Assembly: GCF_018866305.1 (NCBI RefSeq)
Contig: NZ_CP076456.1
Location: 2,852,001-2,916,000, forward strand
Direction: 5' to 3'
From: Arthrobacter sunyaminii
GTDB lineage: Bacteria; Actinomycetota; Actinomycetes; Actinomycetales; Micrococcaceae
DNA length: 64,000 nt
The position numbers and the translations under genes were made by a program. Positions 61,658 to 64,000 of the stretch are shown one piece after another; within the stretch, counting starts at the first letter, position 1, and every line of letters begins with the position of its first letter. The notes beneath the pieces are model-generated. The model saw only the letters and a list, made by a program, of their open reading frames with translations, did not search any database and was not told the DNA's origin.

Positions 61658-62293
61658 TCAGTTCCCGGGAATGGCCAAACCGGTGCGTGCCATCGCGTCC
61701 TTGTACGCGATCCGCATGGCAGCCAAGCCTTCTTCCTGACGTTCCGCCGTTGCCCCAAACGCGCGGCCGTCAACAGAGCGGGCCTTGTAAATCTTGAAGC
61801 TGCGCCGGTAAATCATCCGGTTCTCAGTCTTGAGGAAGGCTGCACACAGGCGCTGTGCTTCAGTGCCGTGGGCCACGATGGCTGAGGCACGCGGCACCAA
61901 GGCGAGGAAGCGCAGCAGAGGCTTGAGCCCTTCCTGGATCTGTTCCTTGGTCAGTTTGCCGTTGGGCTCGCCGGGAACGTACCAGGGATAAGTGTTCCAC
62001 GGCATGACGTACTCCGGCCGGAGCCCCACCTGCCAGTGGACTCCGAGAAGCCGGGCAACGGCGTCGTCATCGCCCGCGGTGATGAAGCCCGATGGGTGGG
62101 CTGTGCCGATATTGGAGAAAAGGCTCACAATGCGGGTCTCGCCCACGTCGTGCATGGGATCAACGTAGGGCACCTCGGTGCCCGGCTTCAGCGCTTTGAG
62201 TGAGTCGCAGAGCTGATTGACCTCAGCTACGTTGTCGTCATAGCGACGGTTCCAGAGTTCTTCGGATTGTGTTCCATTGTCCAGGCTTTGCAT
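61658..62293 (-). CDS. Uracil-DNA glycosylase family-like protein
   Basis: A 211-residue protein with a UDG-superfamily outline. It has VDPMHDVGETRIVSLFSNIG near residues 44-63, GLRPEYVMPWNTYPWYV near residues 90-106, and VAHGTEAQRL near residue 140. The PWNxYPW segment resembles the pocket loop of this superfamily, and the protein is usually annotated as a uracil-DNA glycosylase-like protein. The catalytic Asp/Asn pair of classical Ung (GQDPY) is not seen, so activity is uncertain. AGGAG lies 12 bases before the ATG, longer than ideal. Confidence 0.55.
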   Translation of the reverse strand: MQSLDNGTQSEELWNRRYDDNVAEVNQLCDSLKALKPGTEVPYVDPMHDVGETRIVSLFSNIGTAHPSGFITAGDDDAVARLLGVHWQVGLRPEYVMPWNTYPWYVPGEPNGKLTKEQIQEGLKPLLRFLALVPRASAIVAHGTEAQRLCAAFLKTENRMIYRRSFKIYKARSVDGRAFGATAERQEEGLAAMRIAYKDAMARTGLAIPGN

Positions 62294-62598
62294 AAGGTGG
62301 TGCGTCTCCTACAGGGTCGTATCGACCGGTTATAGCTCATGTGCCCGGACGGAGCGCGTACGGGCGGATGCTGCCGTATCCCGCAGCGCCGTGAGGCGGC
62401 GGCATTCACGACCGCCGACAGCGGAAGGCCGGACGCGGTTCCTGGCAACAGGTTTCCGGCTCCTGCCAGTCTAGCAATTCCTGTGGTCCCTCCTTCCCGG
62501 CTCTGCAGACCGGGGACTGAAAAACCGGGGTGCTGTGACCAAGAACTCCCCGCAGTCCGGCTAATCGCCCGACGCCGGGACAAAGAAGTCGTTAAAAC
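62294..62598. other. Intergenic region between UDG-like gene and tmRNA terminator
   Basis: About 305 bases without a convincing gene. It should contain the promoter of the UDG-like gene; a TAGACT hexamer lies on the minus strand near 62470, but I see no matching -35 box. I find no repeats or RNA motif of note. Confidence 0.5.
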
Positions 62599-62637
62599 AA
62601 AAACAGGGAAGCTGCCTGTGGCAGCTTCCCTGTTTTT
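62599..62637. terminator. Intrinsic terminator after tmRNA
   Basis: A perfect 18-base-pair stem (AAAAACAGGGAAGCTGCC and complement) with loop TGT, flanked by A and T runs. It lies just past the 3' end of ssrA on the minus strand. Confidence 0.95.
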
Positions 62638-62644
62638 TACTATT

Positions 62645-63014
62645 GGGTGGAGATGGGGGGAATTGAACCCCCGTCCGATGTCGTGTTGTCAGGGCTTCTC
62701 CGGGCGCAGTCTGCGGTGGATTTTCTCGGCCCCAGCTGTCATGCAGACAAGCAGCTGATCCGGGCCCAGCCGTCTAAGAGTCCCGAACACGCCAACGGCG
62801 AGCATGTTCAGCAGTGGCCCTCTAAATGACGCCAGGATCCGGGACGAGAGCATTCCCGGGCTGACGGACTATGCCCGCTGCTTAGGCAGCGAGAGCGAAG
62901 TCAGTGCGCTTTGAATCGGCACTTATTGTTTTACAAGGAGCGTTTACGAGATAACCCTGTATCCTCGGCCCGCTTCACCTGTCTCGACTAACACCGTCGA
63001 AACCTGTCATCCCC
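62645..63014 (-). ncRNA. ssrA: Transfer-messenger RNA (tmRNA, ssrA)
   Basis: About 370 bases. The 5' end GGGGATG and the 3' end CATCTCC form the seven-base acceptor stem. The T arm GGGGGTTCAATTCCCCC is next to it. The tag frame at 62882-62920 reads ADSKRTDFALAA followed by TAA, the usual actinobacterial tag with a GCC resume codon. The 3' sequence is ACCC rather than ACCA, so CCA must be added by enzyme. It rescues stalled ribosomes together with SmpB, whose gene is directly upstream. Confidence 0.97.
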
Positions 63015-63075
63015 AATGTATTGCTAACCCATATGTACTTTTCAAACCGGCCCCATGAACCGGACCGGTGCGTTA

Positions 63076-63103
63076 AGTGTAGCCCATGAGCGAAGCGGGT
63101 CAG
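63076..63103 (-). promoter_or_regulatory. Candidate ssrA promoter
   Basis: On the minus strand CTGACC (63098-63103) and TACACT (63076-63081) are 16 bases apart. It overlaps the smpB stop and would give a precursor with about 60 extra 5' bases, to be removed by RNase P. An alternative TTGAAA lies closer to ssrA, but its -10 partner is poor. Confidence 0.35.
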
Positions 63104-63573
63104 GCGCCGCGGTTTTTCTCCCGCATGTCCCGCAGGGCTTCCCTGTTGTCCTGCTTTTCGCGCAGCGTCTGGCGCTTGTCGTAGTCTCGCTTGCCGCGCG
63201 CCACGGCGATCTCCACCTTGGCCCGGCCGTCCAGGAAATACAGCTGCAGCGGAACGATGGTAAAGCCGGATTCCCGTGTCTTCTGCATGATCTTGTCCAG
63301 CTGCTCCCGGTGCAGCAGGAGTTTCCGGCGCCGGCGGGCCGAATGGTTGGTCCAGCTCCCGTTGAGATACTCCGGAATATAAGCTGCCTCGAGCCAAAGC
63401 TCATCGTTGTAGAAGGTGCCGAAGCCGTCCACCAGGGACGCGCGGCCTTCCCGTAGTGACTTGACCTCGGTACCCATCAGAACCATGCCGGCCTCGTAGG
63501 TATCGAGGATTTCATAGTTGTGCCGGGCCTTGCGGTTGGTGGCCACAACCTTACGGCCACTTTCTTTGGGCAC
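63100..63573 (-). CDS. smpB: SsrA-binding protein SmpB
   Basis: A 157-residue RNA-binding protein that carries tmRNA to stalled ribosomes. It has the SmpB start KVVATNRKARHNYEILDTYEAG, GTEVKSLREGRASLVDGF near residues 34-51, and the YFLDGRAKVEIAVARGKRDYDKR segment near residues 113-135. The basic C-terminal tail inserts into the mRNA channel. The GTG start has AAGGAG at seven bases. It is followed on the same strand by ssrA. Confidence 0.97.
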   Translation of the reverse strand: MPKESGRKVVATNRKARHNYEILDTYEAGMVLMGTEVKSLREGRASLVDGFGTFYNDELWLEAAYIPEYLNGSWTNHSARRRRKLLLHREQLDKIMQKTRESGFTIVPLQLYFLDGRAKVEIAVARGKRDYDKRQTLREKQDNREALRDMREKNRGA

Positions 63574-63606
63574 GGGGGAACTCCTTGTCGATAAACGGAA
63601 AACTCT

Positions 63607-63612
63607 ATTGTA
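63607..63612 (-). promoter_or_regulatory. Candidate -10 box for smpB
   Basis: TACAAT on the minus strand lies 34 bases upstream of the smpB GTG. A TTGACC is 20 bases further upstream, a longer spacer than usual. The -10 overlaps a perfect 12-base palindrome, TGTAGGCCTACA (63609-63620). Confidence 0.35.
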
Positions 63613-63615
63613 GGC

Positions 63616-64000
63616 CTACAGCAGGCCCATGGGGTCAACCAGCGCACCGTTCAGCACCGTCTCGAAGTGCAGGTGGCAGCCCGTGGAGTTGCCGGTGGTG
63701 CCGACGTAGCCAATGAGCTGGCCGGCATTGACCCACTGGTTAACGGAGACCACAAAGCTGGTCAGGTGGTAGTAGTTCGTTGCGAGGGCACTGTTTCCGA
63801 TGACGCCGTGGTCGAGGACCACGCGGTTGCCGGTTCCGATCATGCCGTCGGGCTGGCCCTGGTCGGCGCGGTAGACCTGGCCGGCTGCCGGAGCGTAGAC
63901 GGGTGTGCCGCAGCTGGCGGCGAAGTCGATTCCTGAGTGCAGGTATCCGCCGGTGCCGAAGAAGTCGATGCTGCCCGGAGGCGTGGCCCGCCAACCAAAC
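63616..64000 (-). CDS. M23 family metallopeptidase, C-terminal part (cut by window end)
   Basis: About 127 residues of a peptidoglycan endopeptidase are visible; the frame stays open to the window end. The LytM/peptidase M23 motifs are clear: a FGWRATPPG start, HSGIDFAASCGTPVYAPAAG with HxGxD zinc ligands, the Tyr-His in YYHLTSF, and CHLHFE with the HxH ligands at the end. The stop is only 42 bases from the smpB start. An M23 gene upstream of smpB (often with ftsX/ftsE before it) is usual in actinobacteria. The enzyme would act in the cell wall. Confidence 0.93.
   Translation of the reverse strand, partial: FGWRATPPGSIDFFGTGGYLHSGIDFAASCGTPVYAPAAGQVYRADQGQPDGMIGTGNRVVLDHGVIGNSALATNYYHLTSFVVSVNQWVNAGQLIGYVGTTGNSTGCHLHFETVLNGALVDPMGLL

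Noticed and set aside
62645..63014. ssrA as an integration hotspot for a genomic island
   Set aside because: smpB and an M23 gene lie on one side and ordinary genes on the other. No integrase and no direct repeat of the tmRNA 3' end was noticed.

Overview
The window is high-GC DNA from an actinobacterium, most likely a member of the Micrococcaceae close to Arthrobacter. The evidence is gene order and content: argS-lysA-hom-thrC-thrB-rho-prfA-prmC-tsaC in one block, a fused Kgd-type 2-oxoglutarate decarboxylase/dehydrogenase, the mycothiol-linked SigR/RsrA pair, the 24-residue ribosomal protein bL37, a tmRNA with the tag ADSKRTDFALAA, and a Rho factor with a large Asn/Asp/Arg-rich insertion. 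I see no phage, insertion sequence, CRISPR array or other clear mobile element. It reads as an ordinary chromosomal segment.

Layout. 1-1.4 kb: the end of a glycosyltransferase and an NAD-dependent epimerase (envelope glycan). 1.5-13.5 kb, minus strand: a housekeeping block for tRNA modification, translation termination, transcription termination and threonine/lysine synthesis, headed by argS with an apparently leaderless promoter. 13.7-16.6 kb: a three-gene flavin redox cassette (FMN-binding lipoprotein, ApbE flavin transferase, and a membrane RnfD/NqrB-like domain fused to a ferredoxin-reductase-like domain), followed by tRNA-Arg(CCG). 16.9-24.9 kb: a TetR-controlled cluster with a quinone-oxidoreductase-like enzyme, a complete branched-chain amino-acid-type ABC transporter, and a MaoC hydratase/SDR pair on the other strand. 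The same operator sequence sits at both ends of this cluster.

25-31.3 kb: DinB-like protein, divergent WYL regulator, the long helicase HrpA, HIT hydrolase. 31.4-36.4 kb: two-domain rhodanese, metallo-beta-lactamase-fold protein, and a zinc uptake locus (Zur plus ZnuABC with a Zur-box-like palindrome). 36.4-38.9 kb: two CNNM/CBS membrane proteins. 39.4-43.9 kb: kgd and a degenerate SGNH-fold protein. 44.2-50.5 kb: an Opp-type peptide/solute ABC transporter with an oversized OppB and a fused OppDF ATPase. 50.6-52.4 kb: bL37, RsrA and SigR with a near-ideal SigR-type autoregulatory promoter. 52.0-56.8 kb: DoxX, AroA, RsgA, HisN and a methyltransferase. 57-62.3 kb: YbdK-type ligase, GH13 alpha-glucosidase, small membrane and zinc-binding unknowns, and a uracil-DNA-glycosylase-like protein. 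62.6-64 kb: tmRNA, SmpB and the end of an M23 peptidase.

The most interesting parts are the minimal extracytoplasmic flavin-transfer cassette, the shared TetR operators that tie the transporter cluster to the MaoC/SDR pair, the SigR promoter with two possible SigR starts, the enlarged OppB, the catalytically degenerate SGNH protein, and a four-copy intergenic repeat between hrpA and the HIT gene. None of these is proof of a wholly new system. All functional assignments come from reading motifs and context by eye, without database searches.
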